Below are positions 22,846 to 29,725 of a DNA stretch of 29,725 bases, piece after piece. This DNA is from an uncultured Alphaproteobacteria bacterium. GTDB taxonomy: Bacteria; Pseudomonadota; Alphaproteobacteria; RF32; CAG-239. Location of the stretch: the NCBI GenBank assembly GCA_934271195.1, contig CAKQRB010000023.1, positions 1 through 29,725 on the forward strand. The letters are read 5' to 3'. Positions within the stretch are counted from its first letter, which is position 1. Every line of letters begins with the position of its first letter. The translations under genes were made by a program, and so were the position numbers. The notes beneath the pieces were generated by a model. That model was not told the origin of the DNA. It did not search any database and saw only the letters and a list, made by a program, of their open reading frames with translations.

Positions 22846-24327
22846 TTAAGAAATGGTGTAGCCGTTATTGCCTTCGGCCATGCTGCAGGCATACTCAAAC
22901 TCGGACTGTGACATGGAATGAATCCGGAACAAAGCCTCGCCCTCTTCCACATGATCACCAACCTTCTTAAGCAAGTCTATTCCGGCGCCGGGACTTTGAA
23001 TCGCGCCGGCCAAAACGCCGATTTTATTAATACGGGAATTGTCAATGCTTTCAACCGTTCCTTCTTCTCTGGCAATAACTTCTCTGACCAGATTGCCAAG
23101 CACCGGCTGCGGCGCTTTGCCCTGTGCATGGATGATTTTGTTCATGGCTTCCAACGCCTGACCCGAATTCAGCAGTTCTTTGGCAACAAAATACCCCTGC
23201 CCGCCGCGCAGTTTGGGGTCAAACTCCAAGATTCTGCCGGCAAGGAACAAAGATTTTTCGCGCAAATCCTGCGGCGCATCATCTTTATTGCGCAAGACCT
23301 GCATAATATCGCGGGCTTCCAAAACGGCACCGACACCGTTGCCTATCGGCTCGCTGCCATCGGTAATAACGGCTTCAACCTCAATACCTATCTGATCTCC
23401 GACATATTCGGCCAGTTTGCGGATTTGCATGGCCTCTCTGGTATTTTTGATGCGGGAATTGGGTCCGACCGGAATGTCTATCAGCAGATTCGTCACACCC
23501 ATTGCCATTTTTATTGCCAGAATCTCCGCGACAAGATGTTGTTGCTGGGTTGTACCGATTTGGCGCTCCACCGTAGAAATAATCTTATTGGCAGAAGCAA
23601 TGTCTAAATTGCGATGGCAGGCCAGAACGCCGCGGGTTTCGGTTACAATCTCGCGAATCTCATCTTCAGTCAAGTCGACATTGGCCAAGACACTCATGGT
23701 ATCGGCCACGCCGGCGCAGGAGCTCAGCGAATGCGATACGGTTTTAGGAATCGGCAGTCCGTAAGCCGCAACGATGGCCGTCAGGATAATATCCGTCTTA
23801 TTGCCGGGGACGCCGCCAAGACAATGGTGATCCACCACAATGCTCTCATGATCCCAGTTGATTGTGTTATTGCCGATTAAGGCCTGTGTAAAAGACAAGA
23901 CTTCCTGCGGGGTCATAAAAGCACCAGAAGCCACAAGAAAGGAAGCAACGTCCATATTGGAATAGCGCTTGTTTATAATATCATTGACAATATTATTATA
24001 TTCCGCAGGACTTAAAATATTGCCGGCAATTTTGCGCTTGATAGAATTCAGGCTCGGCGGAGGAGGAGTCAGCGACAACGTGACAATCGTGCCCTCCGGC
24101 AGGTTCAACTGGTCAAAAGCTTCGGTATTCAACCCGATTTCATCCGGCGTGACAATATCTTCATCTTCAACAATTTGCAAAAAACCATACAACGGCTGGG
24201 CACCCCCGTGGACTTCAACTTTGGTAAGAAAACGAATCTCATCCATTTTATAAACCACGCAGTTTTTATGGAGATAAACAATGTTTTCATTAAAAGAATT
24301 GATTGAAATATGTTTGAGTGCCAGCAT
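22846..24327 (-). CDS. Thymidine/AMP phosphorylase family protein (long form) with altered active-site residues
   Basis: This 493-residue protein has the layout of the long bacterial and archaeal members of the pyrimidine/AMP phosphorylase family. It has an N-terminal extension of about 90 residues, an all-alpha part (NIVNDIINKRYSNMDVASFL), the phosphate-binding region and a C-terminal lipoyl-like part (KVGDHVEEGEALFRIHS). They cleave nucleosides or nucleotides with phosphate. Two conserved spots differ. The usual DKHxxGG is DHHCLGG, so Lys is replaced by His. The usual SSRAIT before SPAG is VSHSLS, so Arg is replaced by His. The DGSEPIGNGVGAVLEARD segment is intact. The ATG at 24327 has GGAA upstream. 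A frame from 24372 lacks support. The activity is uncertain. Confidence 0.75.
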   Translation of the reverse strand: MLALKHISINSFNENIVYLHKNCVVYKMDEIRFLTKVEVHGGAQPLYGFLQIVEDEDIVTPDEIGLNTEAFDQLNLPEGTIVTLSLTPPPPSLNSIKRKIAGNILSPAEYNNIVNDIINKRYSNMDVASFLVASGAFMTPQEVLSFTQALIGNNTINWDHESIVVDHHCLGGVPGNKTDIILTAIVAAYGLPIPKTVSHSLSSCAGVADTMSVLANVDLTEDEIREIVTETRGVLACHRNLDIASANKIISTVERQIGTTQQQHLVAEILAIKMAMGVTNLLIDIPVGPNSRIKNTREAMQIRKLAEYVGDQIGIEVEAVITDGSEPIGNGVGAVLEARDIMQVLRNKDDAPQDLREKSLFLAGRILEFDPKLRGGQGYFVAKELLNSGQALEAMNKIIHAQGKAPQPVLGNLVREVIAREEGTVESIDNSRINKIGVLAGAIQSPGAGIDLLKKVGDHVEEGEALFRIHSMSQSEFEYACSMAEGNNGYTIS

Positions 24328-24424
24328 TTTTGTTCCGTTGCAAAGGTTATCGTCTTGCCGGTCATTATACACCTTATTCCCGAATTGTATAGATTTTTTA
24401 TTTTTTCAAAAAAATTTTTAAAGC

Positions 24425-24441
24425 CTTAAGCGTTACTTAAG
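24425..24441 (+). promoter_or_regulatory. PmrA/QseB-type direct-repeat box upstream of ygiW-qseBC
   Basis: CTTAAG-CGTTA-CTTAAG is a perfect 6-base direct repeat with a 5-base spacer, exactly the spacing of PmrA/BasR and QseB boxes (CTTAA-N5/6-CTTAA). It lies 62 bases upstream of the first start codon of an operon that encodes a PmrA/QseB-type regulator. The probable -10 is TAATAT at 24473-24478. The -35 is poor, as expected for an activated promoter. Confidence 0.65.
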
Positions 24442-24503
24442 TTTGCCATGGTGAAGTTGTATTGTAAACAGCTAATATATTTAACAAACAACGGAGAAAA
24501 GAT

Positions 24504-24866
24504 ATGAATAAAATGTTTTTGACTATTTCCACTCTGGCTTTCACTTCCGGTTTCTGCGCCGCTGCTTTGTCCGCTCAGCCGGCCGGCGGGTTTCAGGGCC
24601 CAGGACTGCCGACTTCTACCGTAGCAGAAGCTCAAAAGCTCAGTGACGACACAAACGTCGTTTTGGTCGGACATATCGAAAAAAGTCTTGGAGACGAGAA
24701 ATATCAGTTCAAAGACGCAACCGGCACCATTGTTGTGGAAATTGACGACGAGGACTGGAACGGCCTGAATGTAACTCCCCAGAATACCATTGAAATTCAT
24801 GGCGAAGTTGACAAAGATATGTTTAATACTAAAATAGACGCAGACAGAGTTATTTTGAAAAAATAA
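24504..24866 (+). CDS. ygiW: YgiW/YdeI-type periplasmic OB-fold (BOF) protein
   Basis: This 120-residue protein has a signal peptide ending near ALSA-QP (about residue 24). A single bacterial OB-fold follows: TVAEAQKLSDDTNVVLVGHI, FKDATGTIVVEIDDEDW, then NTIEIHGEVDKD and the closing IDADRVILKK. This matches YgiW/YdeI/NirD-type stress proteins of the periplasm, which tolerate peroxide, cationic peptides or metals. In Escherichia coli ygiW lies just upstream of qseBC; here the same order occurs with a 17-base gap, which supports the assignment. The ATG has GGAGA upstream. Confidence 0.85.
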   Translation: MNKMFLTISTLAFTSGFCAAALSAQPAGGFQGPGLPTSTVAEAQKLSDDTNVVLVGHIEKSLGDEKYQFKDATGTIVVEIDDEDWNGLNVTPQNTIEIHGEVDKDMFNTKIDADRVILKK

Positions 24867-24883
24867 ACGAATAAGGCAGAAGA

Positions 24884-25543
24884 ATGCGGATTTTACTTAT
24901 CGAGGATGACCGGCTTATCGGTGACGGTCTAAAGACAGGACTGGAACAACTCGGATTTGCCGTTGACTGGTTTTGCGACGGGTCGGAGGGCGAAGAAGCC
25001 TTAATGCAGGCGCCTTACGAAGCGGTTGTCCTCGATTTGGGTCTGCCGGGGCAGGATGGCTTGTCCGTTCTGAAAAACTGGAGAAATTGCGGCCGCGACG
25101 AGCCTGTGCTGATTTTGACCGCAAAAGGAGACGTTGACCAAAGGATTATCGGCTTAAACAGCGGAGCCGACGACTATCTGGGCAAGCCTTTTGCCTTAAG
25201 AGAAGTTCAGGCCAGGCTAAATGCCCTTATCAGGCGAAAAAACGGCCAGAACAATCCGCTTCTCAGCTACAAGGACATTACTTTTAATCCGCAAACGCTC
25301 AAAGTGACAGCCGACGGCAAAGATGTAATATTATCCCCAAAAGAAACCGCGCTTTTGAAGCTGTTGCTTTTGAACAAGAACAAAGTTCTTTCCAAAGAGA
25401 CCATTGAAAACAAGATTTATTCCTGGGAAGAAGAAATTTCGAGCAATGCCGTGGAAGTTCATGTGCATCATTTGCGCAAAAAACTCGGCAAAGATATTGT
25501 CAAAACAATTAATAAAATCGGATATATACTGGGTGAAGAATGA
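24884..25543 (+). CDS. qseB: QseB/PmrA-like OmpR-family response regulator
   Basis: This 219-residue regulator has a receiver domain with acidic residues at 7-9, phospho-acceptor Asp51 in VVLDLGLPGQDG and the GKPF lysine. A winged-helix DNA-binding domain follows (TADGKDVILSPKETALLKLLL, VEVHVHHLRKKLG, TINKIGYILGEE). The pattern VLDLGLPG is typical of QseB/PmrA/TctD regulators. The gene overlaps qseC by 4 bases (ATGA) and follows ygiW by 17 bases. A CTTAAG direct repeat of the PmrA/QseB class upstream of ygiW suggests that it activates its own operon. Confidence 0.85.
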   Translation: MRILLIEDDRLIGDGLKTGLEQLGFAVDWFCDGSEGEEALMQAPYEAVVLDLGLPGQDGLSVLKNWRNCGRDEPVLILTAKGDVDQRIIGLNSGADDYLGKPFALREVQARLNALIRRKNGQNNPLLSYKDITFNPQTLKVTADGKDVILSPKETALLKLLLLNKNKVLSKETIENKIYSWEEEISSNAVEVHVHHLRKKLGKDIVKTINKIGYILGEE

Positions 25544-26889
25544 AAAATCTGAGTTTACGCCTGCGACTGATAATTTTGTTTGTCGGCTTTTCGTGCCTTA
25601 TCTGGGCAGCGGCCGGTTTTATCTGCTGGCAGGAAAGCAAAGAAAAAATCGATGAGTTTTTCGACAGTTATCAAATACTGCTCGCACGGCAAATGGCTTC
25701 GGCTGATTGGAGCCACGTTTCCATACAGACACAAAAAATTACCAATAAAATCATCAAAAGCATTAAAAACGCCGAGGAGGAAGATGAGGCTATAGGCTTT
25801 GCGGTGTTTGACACCGGCGGGAAAATGGTTTTTCATGACAACGAAAACGGTAAAGATTTTTCTTTCAGACCGGAAGTCGGTACTTTCAGCAAGCAAAAAG
25901 TGGACGATGAATGGTGGCGGATTGTATGGGTTAAATCCGCAGACGGAAATTTTTATATTGCCGTCGGGCAGGAAAAGGAATATCGCACCGATATTACAAT
26001 GGACATGGTAGAAGAATTTTTGGCACCATGGCTCGGCGGTTTGCTTCTTTTGCTTATTTTAACCATCTTTATTATTTCACGGGAGATTTCTCCGCTCAAA
26101 AAACTGGCTTCTGATTTGGAAAACCGGCAGACGGACGATTTATCGCCTTTGAGCGGGGGAAACCTGCCTTCGGAAATCCGGCCGATGATTGCGGCTATCA
26201 ACCGCAGAATGGCACAAATCGGCAACCTGTTGCAAAGGGAAAGAAGCTTTATTTCAGACTCGGCTCATGAACTCCGCACGCCCCTGACAGCATTGAAAAT
26301 TCAGCTTGAAGTTGCTGAACTGGCGGGTAATGATGATAAAATGCGACAAGAAGCTTTGCAAAAGCTTGGTATCGGCATTGAACGATCTACCCGACTGGTC
26401 GAACAACTGCTTGCATTGTCCAGATTGGAAGCGAATCAAGCTCAGAATGAGATTTTTGAGCAGATTGACTGGGACAATATTATCCGGCAGATTAAGGACG
26501 AGTATGCTTCTGCCGCCGTAGCGAAGCTTATTACATTTCAGGAAAGCCTGACAGCGCCAACGGTTATTAATGTCGGGAATACGGTCTTATGCGCTTTGCT
26601 GATGCGCAATCTGATTGACAATGCCGTTAAATACAGTCCGAAAGGCGCAGTTGTCAGAATTGAACTCAATACTGACAACATTAAGGTAATCAACTCCGGC
26701 GCTCATGTCGAAACCGCTCATTTGAGCAGACTGAGCGAGCGTTTTTTCCGACCGGCAGGACAGAAAGAAAACGGCAGCGGCCTCGGATTGGCCATTGTCA
26801 GTCGGATTGCAGGCCTTTACGGTTGCTGCCTGCATTTTGCCAATACCTCCAAGGGTTTTGAAGTCAGGATTGAGAGAGAGAATATTTAA
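25540..26889 (+). CDS. qseC: QseC/PmrB-like sensor histidine kinase
   Basis: This 449-residue kinase has a first membrane segment at about residues 10-28. A periplasmic sensor domain of about 130 residues follows (acidic patches EEDEA and a DDEWWRIVWV strand, like the 2CSK_N domain of QseC). The second membrane segment is at about 162-183. A linker and the HisKA box SDSAHELRTPLTALKIQ (His243) follow, with the kinase N box RNLIDNAVKYSPKG and the GSGLGLAIVSRIAGLYG box. It overlaps the regulator gene by 4 bases. The ligand cannot be read. The acidic patches could bind metals or cationic peptides, as in PmrB, but that is inference. Confidence 0.85.
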   Translation: MKNLSLRLRLIILFVGFSCLIWAAAGFICWQESKEKIDEFFDSYQILLARQMASADWSHVSIQTQKITNKIIKSIKNAEEEDEAIGFAVFDTGGKMVFHDNENGKDFSFRPEVGTFSKQKVDDEWWRIVWVKSADGNFYIAVGQEKEYRTDITMDMVEEFLAPWLGGLLLLLILTIFIISREISPLKKLASDLENRQTDDLSPLSGGNLPSEIRPMIAAINRRMAQIGNLLQRERSFISDSAHELRTPLTALKIQLEVAELAGNDDKMRQEALQKLGIGIERSTRLVEQLLALSRLEANQAQNEIFEQIDWDNIIRQIKDEYASAAVAKLITFQESLTAPTVINVGNTVLCALLMRNLIDNAVKYSPKGAVVRIELNTDNIKVINSGAHVETAHLSRLSERFFRPAGQKENGSGLGLAIVSRIAGLYGCCLHFANTSKGFEVRIERENI

Positions 26890-26905
26890 AAACAAAAAAT
26901 GCTAT

Positions 26906-28052
26906 TTATCTTTCTTTTTTTGCGATATACCTATTTACAAAGGCGGACTGTATATCGCACAATTGTTTAACTGAATTTAGATCTACCCATTCGTCCTCAG
27001 CATGATAACCCCCGCCTGTATAGCTATGTAATATTACGGAAGCTCCTTTTTTATCCTTTAACATTCCCGAATTAGACATACGTCCATCTCTAACAAAATC
27101 AACCTTTTTAGAAATCGTATCTTCAACAATTTGTTTATATTCTTCTATTATTGGATTATTTCTATCTTCATTTACAAACCCTGTTTCATAACGGATTTCA
27201 TAGCGTGTTTTGCCGACTAAACAATGATTGAAAATTTCTGAAAGTTTTTTACCATCCATACCATTGACTAACCTAAAATCAAGTTGCGCAGTCGCAATAT
27301 CGCTTACTCGGTTAATCTGTGAACCTCCGTTAATCGTGCCAATATTTAAGGAATCAACCCAATAATACCGTCCAAATGGCTGTTCATCTGGTTTTTTATC
27401 CATCTCAAAATAAGGGAAATACTCTCGTATCTTTTGGATTGTTGCCAATAATTGATCTATGGCACTTTTCCCTTCCCACGGCAGCATACCGGAAGCTTTT
27501 TGTCCTTCAGATATTAAATTAACAAATACAACATCCTTATTTTTTTCAACTATTGTCGAAATCCCGGAAAGTGCGTCAATATCTAAAATAATATCAGATT
27601 TTATCCCCAAATCTTGAACAAAATCCATACTTCTGGCTTCTTGTATTTCTTCATCAGAAGTTAAGACCACTCCCATATTGATATCTTTATTTTCTCTTTT
27701 AACCCAACTTAATAATTCCAACCCGACTTGCAACACCTGTTTTCATATCAAAAGAGCCACGACCTGTTAAAACCTCATCAGTAAGTGTCGGGGTGAAAAT
27801 TTTATCAGAACCAGGCACGACATCAATATGCCCTAATGACATAATATCAAAATTTCTTTTCTCACCATTACTAAATATCAAAACGGGATTGTTGCCATTA
27901 TCATGATATTCATAATATAAATTATTACGCAGGGCATAACTATCCAAAAACCGAGCACATTTTTGTATTTCGTGATAATGTCTTGAAACTGTTTTCAGCC
28001 TGATTAGCTTTTCAGCCAACGATACAACATCTCTTATCATTTTTCCCGTCAC
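26906..28052 (-). pseudogene. M20-family metallopeptidase, broken by a one-base frameshift
   Basis: Two frames make one M20 peptidase/deacylase (ArgE, DapE and carboxypeptidase G2 family). The first (28052 GTG or 28040 ATG to about 27730) has the zinc motifs SLGHIDVVPG and GRGSFDMKTGVA. The second (about 27729-26906) continues GLELLSWVKRE, then TSDEE (catalytic and zinc Glu), DGRMSNSGM and the final zinc His in GGYHAEDEW. Deleting one T of the TT at 27728-27729 restores GVAVGLELLSW. The join is not in a long homopolymer, so a true mutation is possible, though a sequencing error cannot be excluded. All metal ligands are otherwise intact. It overlaps the GNAT gene by 4 bases. Restored, it would have about 380 residues. 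Confidence 0.8.
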
Positions 28053-28540
28053 TCAAAAATATAAATTTCTTCTTCAATGTTATATTCCCCAACAGAAAGT
28101 TTTCTGTTGTAAGATATATTTTCTTTTCCGCCCATCTTTTTATAAAAAGCAGAAGCCGATGCATTGCCTTTTAACATATATAAATAAAACGGCTGATTGC
28201 TTATGATTTTTTTATATTCTTTAAGAAGTGCTTGCCCAATTCCTAATCTTTGATATTCGGGACTGACATATATGGCATATACCTCATAAGGAACACTTAT
28301 GTCATCTCTTTTCTTTCCTGCCCATAAATAACCGCAAATTTTATTTTTTTCATAAACCAAGACAGTATAACAGGGATTAGATATATGTTCTTTCCAACTG
28401 TTTATTCTGTTTTCATCATCTTTTCTGTTCTTTAATAATTCCTGCGGCAAAAGCCCCGTGTATGCGTTCTTCCAGGTTTTGACACTTATCTCTGAGATAG
28501 TCAAAGCATCAGCAAGTTTGGCTTTCCTGATATTACTCAT
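28049..28540 (-). CDS. GNAT-family N-acetyltransferase
   Basis: This 163-residue protein has the GNAT fold that transfers acetyl from acetyl-CoA to an amine. It starts with MSNIRKAKLADALTISEISV and a WKNAYTGLLP segment. The acetyl-CoA loop is in the motif A region YAIYVSPEYQRLGIGQALLKE (Q-x-x-G-I-G). Motif B is near YLYMLKGNASASAFYKKMG. The ATG at 28540 lies inside the end of the radical SAM gene (ATGAGTAA overlap), with AGGAG upstream. Its stop overlaps the start of the M20 gene. Its target is unknown; a neighbouring M20 deacylase could remove what it adds. Confidence 0.85.
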   Translation of the reverse strand: MSNIRKAKLADALTISEISVKTWKNAYTGLLPQELLKNRKDDENRINSWKEHISNPCYTVLVYEKNKICGYLWAGKKRDDISVPYEVYAIYVSPEYQRLGIGQALLKEYKKIISNQPFYLYMLKGNASASAFYKKMGGKENISYNRKLSVGEYNIEEEIYIFE

Positions 28541-29543
28541 CAATTTCTCCTAAAAAACAATTATCGTCACTATTGTTAAGCTCACCATATTTATATAAAC
28601 TGGATGCTCTGCACCCACCGCAGCAATTAACAAATTTACAATTTCCGCATTTTCCCTTAAAGCTGCTTCTATCACGTATAGTGCTTAAAATATCAGAATT
28701 ATTCCAAATATCTTCCAACCGCTGTAGCTTGACATTTCCGCAACTTTTTCTAATAAAGGGACAAGGGAAAAAATCTCCTTCTGCCGTAATATAACCTGCG
28801 GCAATACCCGCTAAACACCCTCCCACTATTCCGTGCTTTAAAGGCAAAGATTGAAAAAAATTCATCTTATCTTTATCTACCAAAAATCTAAAATGATGGG
28901 AAAGCATAACATTAGAATTCTCTTTTGCGATAGAAACTATATCCGTGAATACTGATTTTAATTCTTTCGGCTCCGGAACAAGTTGTTTCAGTTCCTCTCT
29001 TACTGGAATTAAACAATTAAAAGCTATTTTACAATTCCTGTCTAACGCATACTGTATTGAATCGTTGATTGATGTTAAATTACTTTTATTTATCGTGACA
29101 TATAATGTTGTTTGAATGTCATTTTTATGCAAAAGGGCAATCACATTTTCCAATTGAGAAAAATAATTTTTCCGCAAAGCCCCTTGTTTATGGGGTAATC
29201 CGTCTAAACTCATTTGTATTCCGGAAAACACCTTGCATTTTTTCGCAAGTTCTTCAGTCAATAACGTGCCATTTGTTAATAAGGCAATATCAGGCAATCC
29301 GATATTTCGTGCTAACTGAGCAAATTCAAATAGTTTTTTATGTAATAATGGTTCGCCCCCGGTAAAGACTAGCCTGTTTACTCCCATATCATTGGCCTGT
29401 GTTATTGTGTTTTTTATCCATTCATCTTCCAAATCAACAGCTTGGTTTCCACCAACATAACAATGTTTACAGTTCAAATTGCACCGTTTTGTTATTTCAA
29501 TCTCTAGGATGTGAAGTCCGCTTGTATTTTCTCTATATTTCAT
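28533..29543 (-). CDS. Radical SAM protein with SPASM-type C-terminal iron-sulfur domain
   Basis: This 336-residue enzyme uses S-adenosylmethionine and a [4Fe-4S] cluster at CNLNCKHC (Cys21, 25, 28), after LEIEITKR. FTGGEPLLHKKLFEF and ALLTNGTLL are the SAM-binding strands. The C-terminal region has the cysteine pattern of a SPASM/twitch domain: GGCLAG, DFFPCPF, KSCGNV, then CGNCKFVNCCGGC and the final DNCF. Enzymes with this layout modify ribosomal peptides (such as sactipeptides and PQQ precursors) or mature other enzymes. I chose the ATG at 29543, which has AGGAG upstream. An ATG-like frame start at 29585 lies in the transposase remnant. Substrate and precursor peptide are not visible nearby. 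Confidence 0.85.
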   Translation of the reverse strand: MKYRENTSGLHILEIEITKRCNLNCKHCYVGGNQAVDLEDEWIKNTITQANDMGVNRLVFTGGEPLLHKKLFEFAQLARNIGLPDIALLTNGTLLTEELAKKCKVFSGIQMSLDGLPHKQGALRKNYFSQLENVIALLHKNDIQTTLYVTINKSNLTSINDSIQYALDRNCKIAFNCLIPVREELKQLVPEPKELKSVFTDIVSIAKENSNVMLSHHFRFLVDKDKMNFFQSLPLKHGIVGGCLAGIAAGYITAEGDFFPCPFIRKSCGNVKLQRLEDIWNNSDILSTIRDRSSFKGKCGNCKFVNCCGGCRASSLYKYGELNNSDDNCFLGEIDE

Positions 29544-29725
29544 AGGCTTTAAACTCCTGACAATATGGATCTGTTTCAAAAACATCTTGTTTTAACATAT
29601 ATCTTGGTGGAATTGTCATCACGAAATGAACATGGTCTTTATCAAAGCCAATCTGCTCTATCTCACATCCTGGGATACTTCGTAATAGCTTGGGCATTAA
29701 CTTCTTGATATACTCAACAACGCCA
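29533..29725 (-). mobile_element. IS200/IS605-type Y1 transposase fragment, truncated
   Basis: The minus-strand frame enters from the right edge. It reads VVEYIKKLMPKLLRSIPGCE, then EIEQIGFDKDHVHFVMTIPPRY, the HUH metal site and the PP-x-Y that follow it in TnpA of the IS200/IS605 family. After about 29590 homology stops and a different tail runs to TAG at 29533-29535. The C-terminal helix with the catalytic tyrosine is therefore missing. The radical SAM gene starts inside this tail, so the element was cut by a deletion or insertion junction near 29580-29590. Confidence 0.75.

Noticed and set aside
29544..29585. Upstream start of the radical SAM protein, adding 14 residues
   Set aside because: The extra residues are encoded within the transposase remnant. 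The ATG at 29543 has a well-placed AGGAG and fits the usual start just before the first strand.
1..29725. CRISPR array, tRNA or rRNA genes, prophage
   Set aside because: No regularly spaced direct repeats, cloverleaf or rRNA signatures were seen, and no phage structural genes are present.

Overview
This window comes from an alphaproteobacterium. The clpP-clpX pair, the rplM-rpsI operon with an N-terminally extended S9, the 544-residue molybdopterin-binding/nucleotidyltransferase fusion, the 349-residue class II aldolase and a PhoB/PhoR-like pair all fit that class. Moderate base composition, a lone VirB8 homologue and several unfamiliar lipoproteins suggest an uncultured, possibly host-associated lineage. 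The genus cannot be named from sequence alone. Most of the window is chromosomal housekeeping, with most genes on the minus strand.

Layout. Positions 1-935 hold the 3' end of a secreted-looking, extremely cysteine-rich repeat protein. Positions 1027-2929 are clpX and clpP. Positions 3129-3640 hold a small XRE-like protein and a non-coding stretch with promoter, nested-stem body and terminator, which looks like an undescribed small RNA. Positions 3638-7776 carry the molybdopterin fusion protein, a two-subunit CoA-transferase (plus strand) and rpsI/rplM. Positions 8123-13893 carry mutS, a PhoR-like kinase, PhoB and rpe; the kinase and regulator genes converge tail to tail across a C/T-rich tract. 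Positions 14043-19565 carry a ferritin-like protein, two small lipoproteins, class II fructose-bisphosphate aldolase, an unknown 130-residue protein and transketolase. Rpe, aldolase and transketolase make this a loose central-carbon cluster. Positions 19566-20017 are non-coding, with two large imperfect hairpins.

Positions 20018-24327 hold a TolC-type lipoprotein carrying an extra cadherin-like/He_PIG domain, a divergent orphan VirB8-like inner-membrane protein, and a thymidine/AMP phosphorylase-family enzyme with altered active-site residues. Positions 24425-26889 are a ygiW-qseB-qseC type operon, preceded by a textbook PmrA/QseB direct-repeat box that suggests autoregulation.

The right end (26906-29725, minus strand) is visibly more AT-rich and differs in character. 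It holds a tightly overlapping cassette of a radical SAM/SPASM protein, a GNAT acetyltransferase and an M20 metallopeptidase broken by a one-base frameshift. Upstream of the cassette is a truncated IS200/IS605-type transposase. This is the best candidate for a horizontally acquired modification or biosynthesis system. No tRNA, rRNA or CRISPR array was recognised.
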